Shown: one piece after another, positions 44,934 to 54,211 of the stretch | Position numbering within the stretch: position 1 is the stretch's first letter | Layout: each line of letters opens with the position of its first letter | Assembly: GCA_949840915.1 (NCBI GenBank) | Contig: CATKXY010000009.1 | Location: 47,701-111,700 of the forward strand | Direction of reading: 5' to 3' | DNA length: 64,000 bases | Origin: an uncultured Lachnospiraceae bacterium | Lineage (GTDB): Bacteria; Bacillota; Clostridia; Lachnospirales; Lachnospiraceae | The notes under the pieces: model-generated | Seen by the model: only the letters and a program-made list of their open reading frames with translations | Told to the model about the DNA's origin: nothing | The model's database searches: none | Translations under genes and position numbers: made by a program

Positions 44934-45266
44934 CTAGTTGCTCTCCGGCTTCTCCACTCTGCTGATAGCGGACTTGTCCATGGGAATACGGCAATTCTTG
45001 TTATTGCCAAATTCCACGATCACAGTGTCATCACTGATATCGATGACGATACCGTAAAAACCGGAGGTCGTCAAAACACAGTCGCCAAGCTCCAGAGACG
45101 CGATCATTGCCGCTACTTGCTTCCGCTCCTTCTGCTGAGGTCTCATCATAAAGAAATACAGCCCGCCAAAGAGTAATGCGTAAATGGCTATCGTGGTCAC
45201 GATTCCAAAAGAATTTCCTGCCGCCGCTGCATCTGCCTCTGTCATTCCTGTCAATAAAATACCCAT
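44934..45266 (-). CDS. yajC: Preprotein translocase subunit YajC
   Basis: About 110 residues from ATG 45266 (MGILLTGMTEAD); two ATGs stand in tandem at 45269 and 45266 and GGAGG is 4 bases before the second. One TM segment (IVTTIAIYALLFGGLYFFMM) is followed by the family hallmark RPQQKERKQ and a small beta domain (ELGDCVLTTSGFYGIVIDI). YajC is the accessory membrane subunit of the Sec-SecDF complex. tgt lies upstream, the common tgt-yajC order. Confidence 0.93.
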   Translation of the reverse strand: MGILLTGMTEADAAAAGNSFGIVTTIAIYALLFGGLYFFMMRPQQKERKQVAAMIASLELGDCVLTTSGFYGIVIDISDDTVIVEFGNNKNCRIPMDKSAISRVEKPESN

Positions 45267-45451
45267 CATTCCTCCATTCCGGCACATCTGGCCTGAAATA
45301 TTACCGCCTTCCCTGACCTGCTTTGCCCGTTCTGCTGTCTTAGGCTGCAGCGTTAGTCAAAAAGATGCATCCAGATTATAATACACAGAATTTGGGACAG
45401 GGGCAAGCCCTATTTTGCATTTCCTGCTATTTTTCATTATTTTTTTAGAAA
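45267..45451. promoter_or_regulatory. tgt-yajC intergenic stretch with candidate promoter
   Basis: 185 bases. Minus strand TATAAT at 45375-45380 is a perfect -10, but the best -35-like element (TTGCCC at 45401-45406) lies 20 bases upstream, so the promoter is uncertain. The rest is AT-rich with no gene recognised. Confidence 0.4.
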
Positions 45452-46621
45452 TCAGGATTTACCCGGAACCGACATACCTTCCAGCTTGCGCTTTTTGTAT
45501 ATACCAAACTCTCCCCGGTCCAGCGAGTCCCTTATCTCTTCCATCATTGTATTATAAAAATACAGATTGTGCAGCACACACAGACGCATCCCCAGCATTT
45601 CTTTTGCTTTTAACAGATGTCTGATATAAGCCCTGGAATACCTTCTGCAGGCGGGACAGCCGCAGCCCTCCTCGATGGGACGCCCGTCCGTCTCATATTT
45701 TGCATTAAAGAGATTTATTTTGCCGTGGTTGGTATAAAGATGCCCGTGCCGTCCGTTTCTGGTGGGATATACACAGTCAAAAAAGTCCACGCCGCGCTCC
45801 ACGCCCTCAAGAATATTTGCAGGAGTTCCCACTCCCATCAGATAAGTGGGCTTGTCCTTGGGCAGCCATGGTACCACCTCGTCCAGAATATGATACATCT
45901 CTTCATGCGTCTCTCCCACAGCAAGTCCGCCGATGGCATATCCGTCCAGCTCAAGCTCCGCAATGCGTTTTGCGTGTTCGATGCGGATATCGTCGTAGAC
46001 CGCACCCTGATTGATCCCGAACAGAAGCTGAGCCGGATTCACCGTCTCCTCCAGACCGTTCAGTCTCTTCATCTCCCGCTTACAACGCTCCAGCCATCTG
46101 GTGGTCCGTTCCACCGAAGCCTGCACATATCCTCTGTCCGCCTTGCTGGGAGCACATTCGTCAAAAGCCATGGCTATGGTGGAACCCAGATTGGACTGAA
46201 TCTGCATACTCTCCTCCGGACCCATGAAAATCTTTCTTCCGTCGATGTGAGAGTGAAAATATACTCCTTCTTCTCTGATCTTGCGAAGGCCTGCCAGCGA
46301 AAAAACCTGGAAACCGCCGGAGTCCGTAAGGATCGGTTTGTCCCAGGACATAAACCGATGCAGTCCGCCCATACGGCGGATGACCTGATCTCCCGGCCGC
46401 ACATGAAGATGATAGGTGTTGGAAAGCTCCACCTGCGTTTTGATCTGTTCCAGATCCTCAGTCGAAACGGCGCCCTTTATGGCGGCCACGGTCCCCACGT
46501 TCATAAACACCGGTGTCTGAATCACACCGTGTACGGTGGCAAACTCTCCCCGCTTGGCGTTCCCTTCCGTCCGGAGCAGACGGTATTTTGCCCTAAATTG
46601 ATTCTGTATCGTCTCTTCCAT
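45452..46621 (-). CDS. tgt: tRNA-guanine (queuine) transglycosylase
   Basis: A 389-residue TIM-barrel enzyme. The first catalytic Asp is in LTDSGGFQVFSL, the nucleophile Asp in GVDFFDCVYPTRNGRHG and the zinc ligands in CGCPACRRYSRAYIRHLL. It exchanges the wobble guanine for preQ1 in tRNAs with GUN anticodons. It starts 4 bases after the vanY-like gene and leads to yajC. Confidence 0.97.
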   Translation of the reverse strand: MEETIQNQFRAKYRLLRTEGNAKRGEFATVHGVIQTPVFMNVGTVAAIKGAVSTEDLEQIKTQVELSNTYHLHVRPGDQVIRRMGGLHRFMSWDKPILTDSGGFQVFSLAGLRKIREEGVYFHSHIDGRKIFMGPEESMQIQSNLGSTIAMAFDECAPSKADRGYVQASVERTTRWLERCKREMKRLNGLEETVNPAQLLFGINQGAVYDDIRIEHAKRIAELELDGYAIGGLAVGETHEEMYHILDEVVPWLPKDKPTYLMGVGTPANILEGVERGVDFFDCVYPTRNGRHGHLYTNHGKINLFNAKYETDGRPIEEGCGCPACRRYSRAYIRHLLKAKEMLGMRLCVLHNLYFYNTMMEEIRDSLDRGEFGIYKKRKLEGMSVPGKS

Positions 46622-46625
46622 ATTA

Positions 46626-47702
46626 TCAGTTATTCTCCAAATCCTCCCAAAGCTCCTCCAGTGTGATACCCTGCGCGGTGATCACCGTGGCCGCCTCTAC
46701 GCCCACATAGCGAAAATGCCATGGCTCATAATCGATACCCGTGACATATTCCTTTCCCTTGGGGTAACGTACGATAAAACCGAATCTGCAGCTATTCTCC
46801 GCCATCCATTTTCCGGCATCCGTATCTCCGAACTCCTGCTCCAGATCGGCGAAAGTGTCGCATGTGATATCCAGGGCAAGTCCGATCTCATGTTCGCTGT
46901 TTCCCGGCATGGTGACTGTTCTGCTGGAAAGCTGATAGGCCTCCATATAGGACATTCCCCGGTTCATATACTTATTTACTTTGTCATTGAAGAGATATAC
47001 CTGTCTCTCCGGCGGCCTGTATGGCGACCGGACTTTCAGTGTCAGCCCTTCATCCTTTGCCGCCTGCAGCATATCTGACAGATCATCCAAAATCCGCTCA
47101 TCGCACTTGAGATTGCCCACGATGGTTCCCAGCGTAAAACTGTAATCGTCCGGAATGGAATGCTGTTTGTTGATCAGAACCAGCCGCCAGTCATTGGCGT
47201 CAAAAACAAGCTCCCCGGACTCGTAAGCCTCCAGAATCTCCTCTGTCGTCCGCTCCGTTCCGCTGCCCCTGCCTTCAAGGGAAGCCAAAAGCTCAGAGGA
47301 ATCATAGGTATCAACACCAGCCATACCATGGGGATCCTCCTCATTCCAATCCTCAAGACCCTCCAGCACATCCTCATCAGCCAAAAGCTCCATATCCTCC
47401 AGGCTCAGGTCGGACTCGGGAGCCAGCTCCACACTGCTGTCCGCATCCGCCAGATCCCACTCCACTTCTCTTCCGTCCGCAGCGATAAACATGGGAAACG
47501 AAAAACTGCTGTAGACTACAAACAGGCAGAGGATCATCGTGAGCATGGAAAAACGCTTGCCGTTCCCGGCAAAATATGTCATTGCATGAAAAAAGAACAT
47601 GCTCACAACCAAAGCCGGCAGGGCCAAGATGCTGCATATTTTATTTTTTCTGCCGAATTGCAGTAATTTTTTTCTTACACGTTCCTTCAAAGTGTTTTTC
47701 AT
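46626..47702 (-). CDS. Membrane-anchored D,D-carboxypeptidase of the VanY/M15B family
   Basis: A 358-residue protein. After a basic start come two hydrophobic segments (ICSILALPALVVSMFFFH, MLTMILCLFVVYSSFSF), a ~120-residue acidic linker (DLSLEDMELLADEDVLEGL) and the catalytic domain. The zinc motif reads PGNSEHEIGLALDI and the second ligand group YEPWHFRYVG, both intact. It trims D-Ala from peptidoglycan stem peptides outside the membrane. Start: ATG 47702, but AAAGG is better placed for TTG 47705. It heads the run with tgt and yajC. Confidence 0.88.
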   Translation of the reverse strand: MKNTLKERVRKKLLQFGRKNKICSILALPALVVSMFFFHAMTYFAGNGKRFSMLTMILCLFVVYSSFSFPMFIAADGREVEWDLADADSSVELAPESDLSLEDMELLADEDVLEGLEDWNEEDPHGMAGVDTYDSSELLASLEGRGSGTERTTEEILEAYESGELVFDANDWRLVLINKQHSIPDDYSFTLGTIVGNLKCDERILDDLSDMLQAAKDEGLTLKVRSPYRPPERQVYLFNDKVNKYMNRGMSYMEAYQLSSRTVTMPGNSEHEIGLALDITCDTFADLEQEFGDTDAGKWMAENSCRFGFIVRYPKGKEYVTGIDYEPWHFRYVGVEAATVITAQGITLEELWEDLENN

Positions 47703-47767
47703 CAATCTGTGTGCCTTTATACGCCTCTATTATTACTTCTTATCTCATAATTGATGGAGACACTGAT

Positions 47768-47776
47768 ATCATAGCA
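47768..47776 (-). promoter_or_regulatory. Extended -10 element upstream of the vanY-like gene
   Basis: Minus strand TGCTATGAT fits an extended -10 (TG-n-TATAAT). No convincing -35 is visible. It would give a ~60-base leader. Confidence 0.5.
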
Positions 47777-47804
47777 TAGTTTACGGACAAATGCACTATT
47801 TTTC

Positions 47805-47833
47805 TTGCTTTTTTTAGAATTAATCTATATACT
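47805..47833 (+). promoter_or_regulatory. aroC: Candidate promoter of aroC
   Basis: TTGCTT, 17 bases, TATACT, about 80 bases before the start codon. The -35 is weak, the -10 good. Confidence 0.5.
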
Positions 47834-47911
47834 TGAATAAAATCCGAACCGTTTTGAGAAAGCTGTTGATAATTGACTGTACATAACCGGGAAAATAAAG
47901 GAGGAACTGCC

Positions 47912-49009
47912 ATGGCAGGGTCATCATATGGAACAATCTTCAGAATAACTACATGGGGTGAATCTCACGGCAAAGCCCTGGGCGTTGTTGTGGACGGCTG
48001 TCCTGCCGGACTGCCTTTGTGCGAGGAGGACATACAGAGCTATCTGAACCGGAGAAAGCCCGGCGCAAGCAGCATCGCGACCCAGCGCAAGGAGGATGAC
48101 TGCGTGGAAATCCTCTCCGGCGTATTTGAGGGCAGAACCACAGGCACCCCCATCTCCATGATGGTGCGCAACACTTCCCAAATCTCCCGGGACTATGGCA
48201 ATATAGCCTCCTGTTACCGGCCCGGCCACGCAGATTATACCTTTGATCAAAAATACGGTTTTCGGGATTATCGCGGCGGCGGACGCTCCTCGGGCCGGGA
48301 GACCGTGGGACGTGTGGCTGCAGGCGCAGTGGCCGCCAAAGTTCTCTCCCGCATGGGCATTACCGTGCAGGCATACACCCGCTCCATCGGCCCCATCGAA
48401 GCCGATCTGGAGCATTTCGATGCCAAAGCCATTCTGTGTACTCCCACCGCCATGCCTGACAGAGCGGCGGACGAGAGAGCCATGGCCTATCTGGAGGGCG
48501 CAAAAAAGCGTCAGGACTCCGTGGGCGGCTCCATGGAATGCCGTGTGTACGGGCTCCCTGCGGGGATCGGCGACCCTGTATTCGAAAAGCTGGATGCCAA
48601 TCTGGCTAAGGCTGCCATGTCCATCGGCGCCATAAAGGCAGTGGAGATTGGAGACGGTTTTGCGGTCTCAAAACGCTGCGGCAGCAAAAACAACGATGCA
48701 TTCCGCATGGAGAATGGCCATGTAGTCAAATCCACAAATCATGCGGGCGGTGTTCTCGGCGGTATCAGCGACGGAGACATGCTGCTTGTGCGCGCCCATG
48801 TAAAACCCACTCCGTCCATTTATCTCACCCAGTCCACCGTCAACCAAAGCGGCGAGGAAGTGGATCTCTCCATCCATGGCAGACACGATCCCATCATTGT
48901 TCCCCGGGCGGTAGTCGTCCTCGAATGTATGACCGCCATCACCGTCCTTGACGCGATGATGCTGAACATGTCCGCCAGACTGGAGAGTCTGGAAACCTTT
49001 TACAACTGA
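47912..49009 (+). CDS. aroC: Chorismate synthase
   Basis: Start ATG 47912 (MAGSSYGTIFRITTWGESHG) after AAGGAGG; 365 residues. Family motifs GESHG, the flavin-binding GHADYTFDQKYGFRDYRGGGRSSGRET and a C-terminal GRHDPII are intact. It makes chorismate from EPSP using reduced FMN. It is alone on the plus strand; its stop is 3 bases from that of the convergent lactonase-like gene, with no terminator between them. Confidence 0.97.
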   Translation: MAGSSYGTIFRITTWGESHGKALGVVVDGCPAGLPLCEEDIQSYLNRRKPGASSIATQRKEDDCVEILSGVFEGRTTGTPISMMVRNTSQISRDYGNIASCYRPGHADYTFDQKYGFRDYRGGGRSSGRETVGRVAAGAVAAKVLSRMGITVQAYTRSIGPIEADLEHFDAKAILCTPTAMPDRAADERAMAYLEGAKKRQDSVGGSMECRVYGLPAGIGDPVFEKLDANLAKAAMSIGAIKAVEIGDGFAVSKRCGSKNNDAFRMENGHVVKSTNHAGGVLGGISDGDMLLVRAHVKPTPSIYLTQSTVNQSGEEVDLSIHGRHDPIIVPRAVVVLECMTAITVLDAMMLNMSARLESLETFYN

Positions 49010-49012
49010 TCC

Positions 49013-50086
49013 TTAAGCTCTTCTGGTGCTGCCCAGCCTGTGGAATGCAATGCAGTTAGGCACATCCACCTTGATGGGCGGCCCGTTCATGATCATATTG
49101 CCCGCCTCCAGATTCAGATGGAAAAAGGTCATGTCATTGCTCTCATGGTTCAGAGATACAAGAAATTTGTCATTCGGGAAAAACTCTGCGTCCTTGGGAT
49201 ACTCTCCGCCCACGGGCAGACAGAATTTCTGTGTCAGGAACCCGGTCTCGGTGTTCACCGCAAAAACCACCACGGAATTATCCCCCGCATTGGAGGAGAG
49301 CATATATTTATAATCCCCGGAAAAACTCAGTGCGCTGGCAGCGTTGGTGCTGCCACGCTCGGGCTTCACTGTCCGGATCGTCTGGATCTTTTCAAACACC
49401 GGCATTCCGTTTTTGTCCTCATAGGAATACACGTCAATACAGCAGCTCCATTCATGCACAACATAGATAAAACGCCCGTCCAGAGAAATCTTGATGTGTC
49501 TGGGGGCGGAATCCAGCTCGCTGTGCAGGATATCTGCCAGCTGCACCTTCCCCCACTCCAGATTCATGCGGTAGATTTTCACATGATCCATACCCGGATC
49601 GGCTACCAGAAGATATTTATTGTCATGGGTCATGCGGGCACAGTTGATGTGGGGGCGGGAATTGCGCTCCGCAATGCTGCCCAGTCCCTTGTGGAACACC
49701 TCGTCCGTGATCTCACCGACGGAACCGTCCTCCTGCAGCTTTAACACGGTGAGCTTGCCGTCATGGTAACCCGCCACAAACAGATAGCTGTCCGTGTAAT
49801 CCGTGGACACATAGCAGCCCCTCATACCGTTGATGGGAGCGAAATTTATGATCTCCAGATTGCCGTCCGGCAGAATATTATAGGACTCCACTCCGAAATC
49901 CGTGATGGAATACAGGTACTGGCAATTGTGCGAGATTGTGAGGTAGGAAGAATTGGTGATCTCCACCTTACTCTTCTCCTTAAAACGTCCCCTCTCCATA
50001 TCCACATCATATATCTTGATCCCATGGCTGTCTCCCTGGGTGTAAGTCGACACATATGCCACATATTTTTCTTTCGCCTTTGCCAT
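49013..50086 (-). CDS. Lactonase family seven-bladed beta-propeller (6-phosphogluconolactonase-like)
   Basis: A 357-residue cytoplasmic protein without a signal peptide. The blades carry the family pattern: YLTISHNCQYLYSI, RPHINCARMTHDNKYLLVADPGMDHVKIY, PRHIKISLDGRFIYVVHEWSCCIDVYSY and KDAEFFPNDKFLVSLNHESN, as in PF10282. Members include a 6-phosphogluconolactonase and many of unknown substrate, so the exact reaction is unproved. AAAGGAGG precedes ATG 50086, with an extended -10 promoter ~60 bases upstream. Confidence 0.85.
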   Translation of the reverse strand: MAKAKEKYVAYVSTYTQGDSHGIKIYDVDMERGRFKEKSKVEITNSSYLTISHNCQYLYSITDFGVESYNILPDGNLEIINFAPINGMRGCYVSTDYTDSYLFVAGYHDGKLTVLKLQEDGSVGEITDEVFHKGLGSIAERNSRPHINCARMTHDNKYLLVADPGMDHVKIYRMNLEWGKVQLADILHSELDSAPRHIKISLDGRFIYVVHEWSCCIDVYSYEDKNGMPVFEKIQTIRTVKPERGSTNAASALSFSGDYKYMLSSNAGDNSVVVFAVNTETGFLTQKFCLPVGGEYPKDAEFFPNDKFLVSLNHESNDMTFFHLNLEAGNMIMNGPPIKVDVPNCIAFHRLGSTRRA

Positions 50087-50136
50087 AATAAACCCTCCTT
50101 TAAAGCTCTGCCCAAGCCGTGTTTTTGCTCCTTAAC

Positions 50137-50165
50137 AATATAGCACAATCCCCTTTCTTTTTGAA
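50137..50165 (-). promoter_or_regulatory. Promoter of the lactonase-like gene
   Basis: Minus strand TTCAAA, 17 bases, TATATT, with TGC before the -10 (extended type). Confidence 0.6.
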
Positions 50166-50198
50166 TACCTTTTCCAAAAAATTATTTGTGCAAAATTA

Positions 50199-50227
50199 TT
50201 GACATTCCCCGCGTTTTTCGATATTAT
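50199..50227 (+). promoter_or_regulatory. Strong sigma-A promoter of potABCD
   Basis: TTGACA, exactly 17 bases, TATTAT. It gives a leader of ~125 bases containing the 22-bp inverted repeat at 50288-50335. Confidence 0.75.
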
Positions 50228-50287
50228 TATCGTAATTTGTGCATAGGCAGCATCAAAACATGTATGAACATATACACAGATATAAAA

Positions 50288-50335
50288 AAATATACAGTAC
50301 ATGTCATATACTGATATGGCATGTACTGTATATTT
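50288..50335 (+). promoter_or_regulatory. 22-bp inverted repeat in the potABCD leader
   Basis: AAATATACAGTACATGTCATAT and ATATGGCATGTACTGTATATTT are inverse copies with a single G-U pair in RNA, around a 4-base loop. The right arm ends ~8 bases before the potA ribosome binding site region. No U-tract follows, so it is not a plain terminator. A long RNA stem or a large operator are both possible. Confidence 0.85.
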
Positions 50336-50360
50336 CAATATACGGGAAGGAACTGCGAGA

Positions 50361-51434
50361 ATGAAAAATGCTTTGGTGAATCTGGAGGGCATCACAAAAT
50401 CCTTTGACGGCCAGATGATTCTGGACGATTTAAACCTCTATATTAAGGAGAATGAATTTCTGACGCTCTTAGGTCCCAGCGGCTGTGGCAAGACAACCAC
50501 TCTGCGTATTTTGGGAGGATTTGAAAAGCCCGACAAGGGACATGTGATCTTTGAGGGTCAGGATATCACAAATCTTCCGCCAAATAAGCGCAATCTCAAC
50601 ACCGTATTCCAAAAGTACGCTCTATTTACACATATGGACATCGCGGAGAATATCGCCTTCGGCCTGAAGATCAAAAACAAGTCCAAGGCCTATATAAACG
50701 ACAAGATCCGGTACGCCTTAAAGCTGGTCAATCTCGACGGCTATGAGCACCGCATGCCGGACTCTTTGAGCGGCGGCCAGCAGCAGCGTATCGCCATCGC
50801 CCGGGCCATCGTGAACGAGCCTAAGCTCCTGCTTCTGGACGAGCCTTTGGGCGCTCTGGACCTGAAGCTCCGTCAGGACATGCAGTATGAGCTGATCCGC
50901 CTGAAAAACGAGCTGGGCATCACCTTCATCTATGTGACTCACGATCAGGAGGAGGCCCTCACCATGTCCGACACAGTGGTGGTCATGAACCAGGGCTATA
51001 TTCAGCAGATCGGTACCCCCGAGAATGTCTATAACGAACCGGAAAACGCTTTTGTGGCGGACTTTATCGGCGACAGCAATATCATCGGCGCCACCATGAT
51101 ACAGGATCGCCTGGTAGAGATTCTGGGCGCGCGCTTTGCCTGTGTGGACGAAGGCTTCGGGGAAAACAAGCCCGTGGATGTAGTCATCCGTCCCGAGGAT
51201 GTGGAACTGGTCTCACCCGATGAGGGCGTGATAAACGGAACAGTCACCCATCTGATCTTTAAGGGCGTCCACTATGAGATGGAAGTCATGGCAAACGGTT
51301 TTGAATGGCTGGTACAGTCCACCCGCATGCAGCCTGTGGGAACCCAAGTGGGAATCCGGGTGGCTCCCTTCAACATTCAGATTATGAACAAACCCGAATC
51401 CGAGGACGAGGAGGCCGTGGGTGTCAATGAATAG
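50361..51434 (+). CDS. potA: Spermidine/putrescine ABC transporter ATPase
   Basis: Start ATG 50361 ([15 protein letters not shown]) after GGGAAGGAA; 357 residues. Walker A is [12 protein letters not shown], the signature [15 protein letters not shown], Walker [13 protein letters not shown]; the C-terminal ~110 residues form the TOBE domain ([11 protein letters not shown]). It energises polyamine import with the next three genes. The stop overlaps the potB start by 14 bases. Confidence 0.95.
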   Translation: MKNALVNLEGITKSFDGQMILDDLNLYIKENEFLTLLGPSGCGKTTTLRILGGFEKPDKGHVIFEGQDITNLPPNKRNLNTVFQKYALFTHMDIAENIAFGLKIKNKSKAYINDKIRYALKLVNLDGYEHRMPDSLSGGQQQRIAIARAIVNEPKLLLLDEPLGALDLKLRQDMQYELIRLKNELGITFIYVTHDQEEALTMSDTVVVMNQGYIQQIGTPENVYNEPENAFVADFIGDSNIIGATMIQDRLVEILGARFACVDEGFGENKPVDVVIRPEDVELVSPDEGVINGTVTHLIFKGVHYEMEVMANGFEWLVQSTRMQPVGTQVGIRVAPFNIQIMNKPESEDEEAVGVNE

Positions 51435-52239
51435 AAAACTTTTATCCGCACCGTATCTGTTCTGGTCGGCCCTCTTTATTCTGGTGCCGCTGTGTATGGT
51501 ATTTTACTACGGACTCACCGACAAGACAGGCGCATTCACTCTGGAAAATATCCTGGCCATCGCCACACCCGAGCACTCCAAAGCTCTGTGGGAAGCATTG
51601 AAGCTGGCGTTTGTCAGCACGGTCATCTGCCTGCTCCTGGCCTATCCGCTGGCCATGATCCTGTGCGGCATGAATTCCCACAAGGATTCTTTCATCGTGC
51701 TGATCTTTATACTGCCTATGTGGATGAATTTTCTGCTGCGCACCATGGCCTGGCAGTCTCTTTTAGAGAAAACCGGGGTCATCAACGGAATTCTGGGCTT
51801 TCTGCATCTGCCCTCCCTGAATATCATCAACACACCCGCCGCCATTGTTCTGGGTATGGTCTACAATTTCCTGCCGTTCATGGTACTGCCCATTTACAAT
51901 GTGCTGGTCAAGATTGATAAAAACATAGTAAATGCCGCCAGAGACCTGGGAGCCAATCCCTTTCAGACCTTTCTGAAGATTCTGTTGCCTTTAAGTCTCC
52001 CCGGCATTTTCAGCGGCATTACCATGGTGTTTGTCCCCGCCCTCACCACCTTTGTAATCTCGAGAGTCCTGGGCGGCGGCAAGATCCTTCTGATCGGCAA
52101 TATCATCGAGGAGGAATTCACCAAGACCGACAACTGGAATCTGGGAAGCGGTCTCTCTATCGTACTGATGCTCTTTATCATATTTAATATGGTCATCTCT
52201 GCCGTGACCGATAAAGACGGGGAGGTGAATGCCCTGTGA
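51421..52239 (+). CDS. potB: Spermidine/putrescine ABC transporter permease PotB
   Basis: 272 residues from GTG 51421; ATG 51427 is the alternative, but GAGGAGG is best spaced for the GTG. Six membrane segments start with [20 protein letters not shown]. The EAA loop reads [26 protein letters not shown]. It pairs with PotC as the channel. Both ends overlap neighbouring genes (GTGA with potC). Confidence 0.93.
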   Translation: MSMNRKLLSAPYLFWSALFILVPLCMVFYYGLTDKTGAFTLENILAIATPEHSKALWEALKLAFVSTVICLLLAYPLAMILCGMNSHKDSFIVLIFILPMWMNFLLRTMAWQSLLEKTGVINGILGFLHLPSLNIINTPAAIVLGMVYNFLPFMVLPIYNVLVKIDKNIVNAARDLGANPFQTFLKILLPLSLPGIFSGITMVFVPALTTFVISRVLGGGKILLIGNIIEEEFTKTDNWNLGSGLSIVLMLFIIFNMVISAVTDKDGEVNAL

Positions 52240-53024
52240 GCAGACTTTACGGCGCTGTCAGAAAATTTTATATTGCGCTGATCTTTCTTTTTTTGTACGC
52301 CCCCATCGCGACGCTGATCGTACTCTCCTTCAACGCCAGCAAGACCCGGGCGAAATGGGGCGGCTTCACACTGAAATGGTATCAGAGCCTCTTTGGGAAT
52401 GACATTATCCTGCAGGCCTTGTGGAACACATTGGCCATCGCGTTCCTCTCCGCTCTCATTGCGACCGTCATAGGAACCGTGGCCTGTATCTCCATGCAGA
52501 ATATGCGCAGGAGCACCCGCTCCCTGATCATGGGAGTCACCAACATCCCCATGCTGAACGCGGATATCGTTACCGGCATCTCCCTGATGCTGTTATTTAT
52601 CAGTATAGGCATCCGGTTCGGATTCGGAACCATACTGCTTGCGCACATCACCTTCAATATCCCCTATGTGATTCTGAGCGTGATGCCCCGCATGAAACAG
52701 CTTAATCCCAGCACCTACGAAGCGGCGCTGGATCTGGGAGCCTCCCACATTCAGGCCTTCTTCAAGGTGGTGTTCCCGGATATCCTGCCCGGGATCTTCT
52801 CGGGCTTCCTGATGGCTTTCACCATGTCCCTGGATGACTTTATCATCACGCACTTCACCAAGGGACCGGGCATCGACACGCTGTCCACCAAGATTTACAC
52901 GGAAGTAAAAAAGGGAATCAAGCCGGAAATGTATGCCCTTTCCACCATTATCTTCGTCTCGGTTCTGATCCTGCTGCTTTTGATCAATTACACCCCGCGG
53001 GCGGGGCATAAAAAGGCCCGCTGA
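52236..53024 (+). CDS. potC: Spermidine/putrescine ABC transporter permease PotC
   Basis: 262 residues from GTG 52236, overlapping the potB stop as GTGA. Six membrane segments (FYIALIFLFLYAPIATLIVLSF first) and the EAA loop EAALDLGASHIQAFFKVVFPDILPGI. FTMSLDDFIITHFTKGPG near the end is typical of PotC. Confidence 0.94.
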   Translation: MSRLYGAVRKFYIALIFLFLYAPIATLIVLSFNASKTRAKWGGFTLKWYQSLFGNDIILQALWNTLAIAFLSALIATVIGTVACISMQNMRRSTRSLIMGVTNIPMLNADIVTGISLMLLFISIGIRFGFGTILLAHITFNIPYVILSVMPRMKQLNPSTYEAALDLGASHIQAFFKVVFPDILPGIFSGFLMAFTMSLDDFIITHFTKGPGIDTLSTKIYTEVKKGIKPEMYALSTIIFVSVLILLLLINYTPRAGHKKAR

Positions 53025-53049
53025 AAAGACTCGAAAGGATGAATCAACT

Positions 53050-54135
53050 ATGAAAAAAATATCGGGAAAAACAACTAAACGAATCGCTCTGGCGCTGGGT
53101 GCAGCTCTTGCCTGCGCCGCTCTGGCGGGCTGCGGCTCACCCTCCTCCGCCGGAAAAAACGGCGAACTGTATGTCTACAACTGGGGCGAGTACATCGATC
53201 CCGACACTCTGACTATGTTCGAGGAGGAGACCGGGATTAAGGTGATCTATGATGAATATGACACCAATGAGACCATGTATCCGAAGGTGGCGGCCGGCGC
53301 CTCTGTCTATGACGTGATCTGCCCTTCCGATTATATGGTCAACAAGATGATCGACAATGATCTGCTTCAGGAGTTGAACTTTGACAACATGCCCAATGCT
53401 CTCTCCAATATCGGCGCTTCCTACTATGATACCGCCGAGGAATTTGACCCCGGCAACAAATACTTTGTACCCTACTGCTGGGGAACCGTGGGGATCCTCT
53501 ACAATACCTCCATGGTGGATGAGCCCGTCACAAGCTGGTCTATCCTGTGGAATGAAAAATACAAGGATAATATTCTCATGCAGGACTCCGTGCGGGACGC
53601 TTTCATGGTAGCCCTGAAGCTGAACGGCAGCTCCATGAACACCCTGGATGTCAACGAGCTGGAGGCCGCCAGAGACGCTCTGATCGAACAGCGCCCTCTG
53701 GTGCAGGCATGGGTAATCGATGAGGTGCGGGACAAGATGATCGGCGGCGAAGCCGCCCTGGGCGTCATCTACTCCGGCGAGGCAATCTATACCCAGCGGG
53801 AAAACTCCGATCTGGAATATGTGATCCCCCAGGAGGGAACCAATGTGTGGCTTGACGGCTGGGTAATCCCGAAAAATGCCGCCAATAAAGAAAATGCGGA
53901 GAAATTCATTGATTTTATGTGCCGCGGAGATATCGCGCTGATGAACTTTGAGTACATCACCTACTCCACCCCCAATACTGCCGCCCAGGCTCTGATCAAG
54001 GACGAGGATATCAGAAATTCCGAGATTGCCTTCCCCGATCTGTCTCAATATAACAATCTGGAAACCTTTACCTATCTGGGTGAGGAAGGCGATGAGCTGT
54101 ACAATCAATACTGGAAGGAAGCGCGTTCCCAATAA
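53050..54135 (+). CDS. potD: Spermidine/putrescine-binding lipoprotein PotD
   Basis: A 361-residue lipoprotein: basic start, hydrophobic LALGAALACAALAGC-G lipobox. The mature protein opens LYVYNWGEYIDPDTLTMFEEETGIKV, the PotD hallmark, and includes YDVICPSDYMV and PYCWGTVGILYN. It captures spermidine or putrescine outside the cell and delivers it to PotBC. GAAAGGATG is upstream of ATG 53050. A perfect terminator follows. Confidence 0.95.
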   Translation: MKKISGKTTKRIALALGAALACAALAGCGSPSSAGKNGELYVYNWGEYIDPDTLTMFEEETGIKVIYDEYDTNETMYPKVAAGASVYDVICPSDYMVNKMIDNDLLQELNFDNMPNALSNIGASYYDTAEEFDPGNKYFVPYCWGTVGILYNTSMVDEPVTSWSILWNEKYKDNILMQDSVRDAFMVALKLNGSSMNTLDVNELEAARDALIEQRPLVQAWVIDEVRDKMIGGEAALGVIYSGEAIYTQRENSDLEYVIPQEGTNVWLDGWVIPKNAANKENAEKFIDFMCRGDIALMNFEYITYSTPNTAAQALIKDEDIRNSEIAFPDLSQYNNLETFTYLGEEGDELYNQYWKEARSQ

Positions 54136-54147
54136 TATCATCTAATC

Positions 54148-54179
54148 AAAAAGAGCAGGCCGAACAACCTGCTCTTTTT
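54148..54179 (+). terminator. Rho-independent terminator of potABCD
   Basis: AAAAAGAGCAGG, 8-base loop, CCTGCTCTTTTT: a perfect 12-bp stem with a built-in U-tract, 13 bases after the potD stop. The A-tract makes it able to work for the minus-strand Cys-rich gene as well. Confidence 0.92.
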
Positions 54180-54211
54180 GTCCCTATGGATCTTTGAGGA
54201 CTGACGTCTTT

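Noticed and set aside
50132-50395. 87-codon minus-strand ORF across the potA leader
   Set aside because: It runs through two promoters and the inverted repeat; no ribosome binding site and implausible composition.
53137-54141. 334-codon minus-strand ORF
   Set aside because: Antisense to potD, whose lipobox and PotD motifs are unambiguous.
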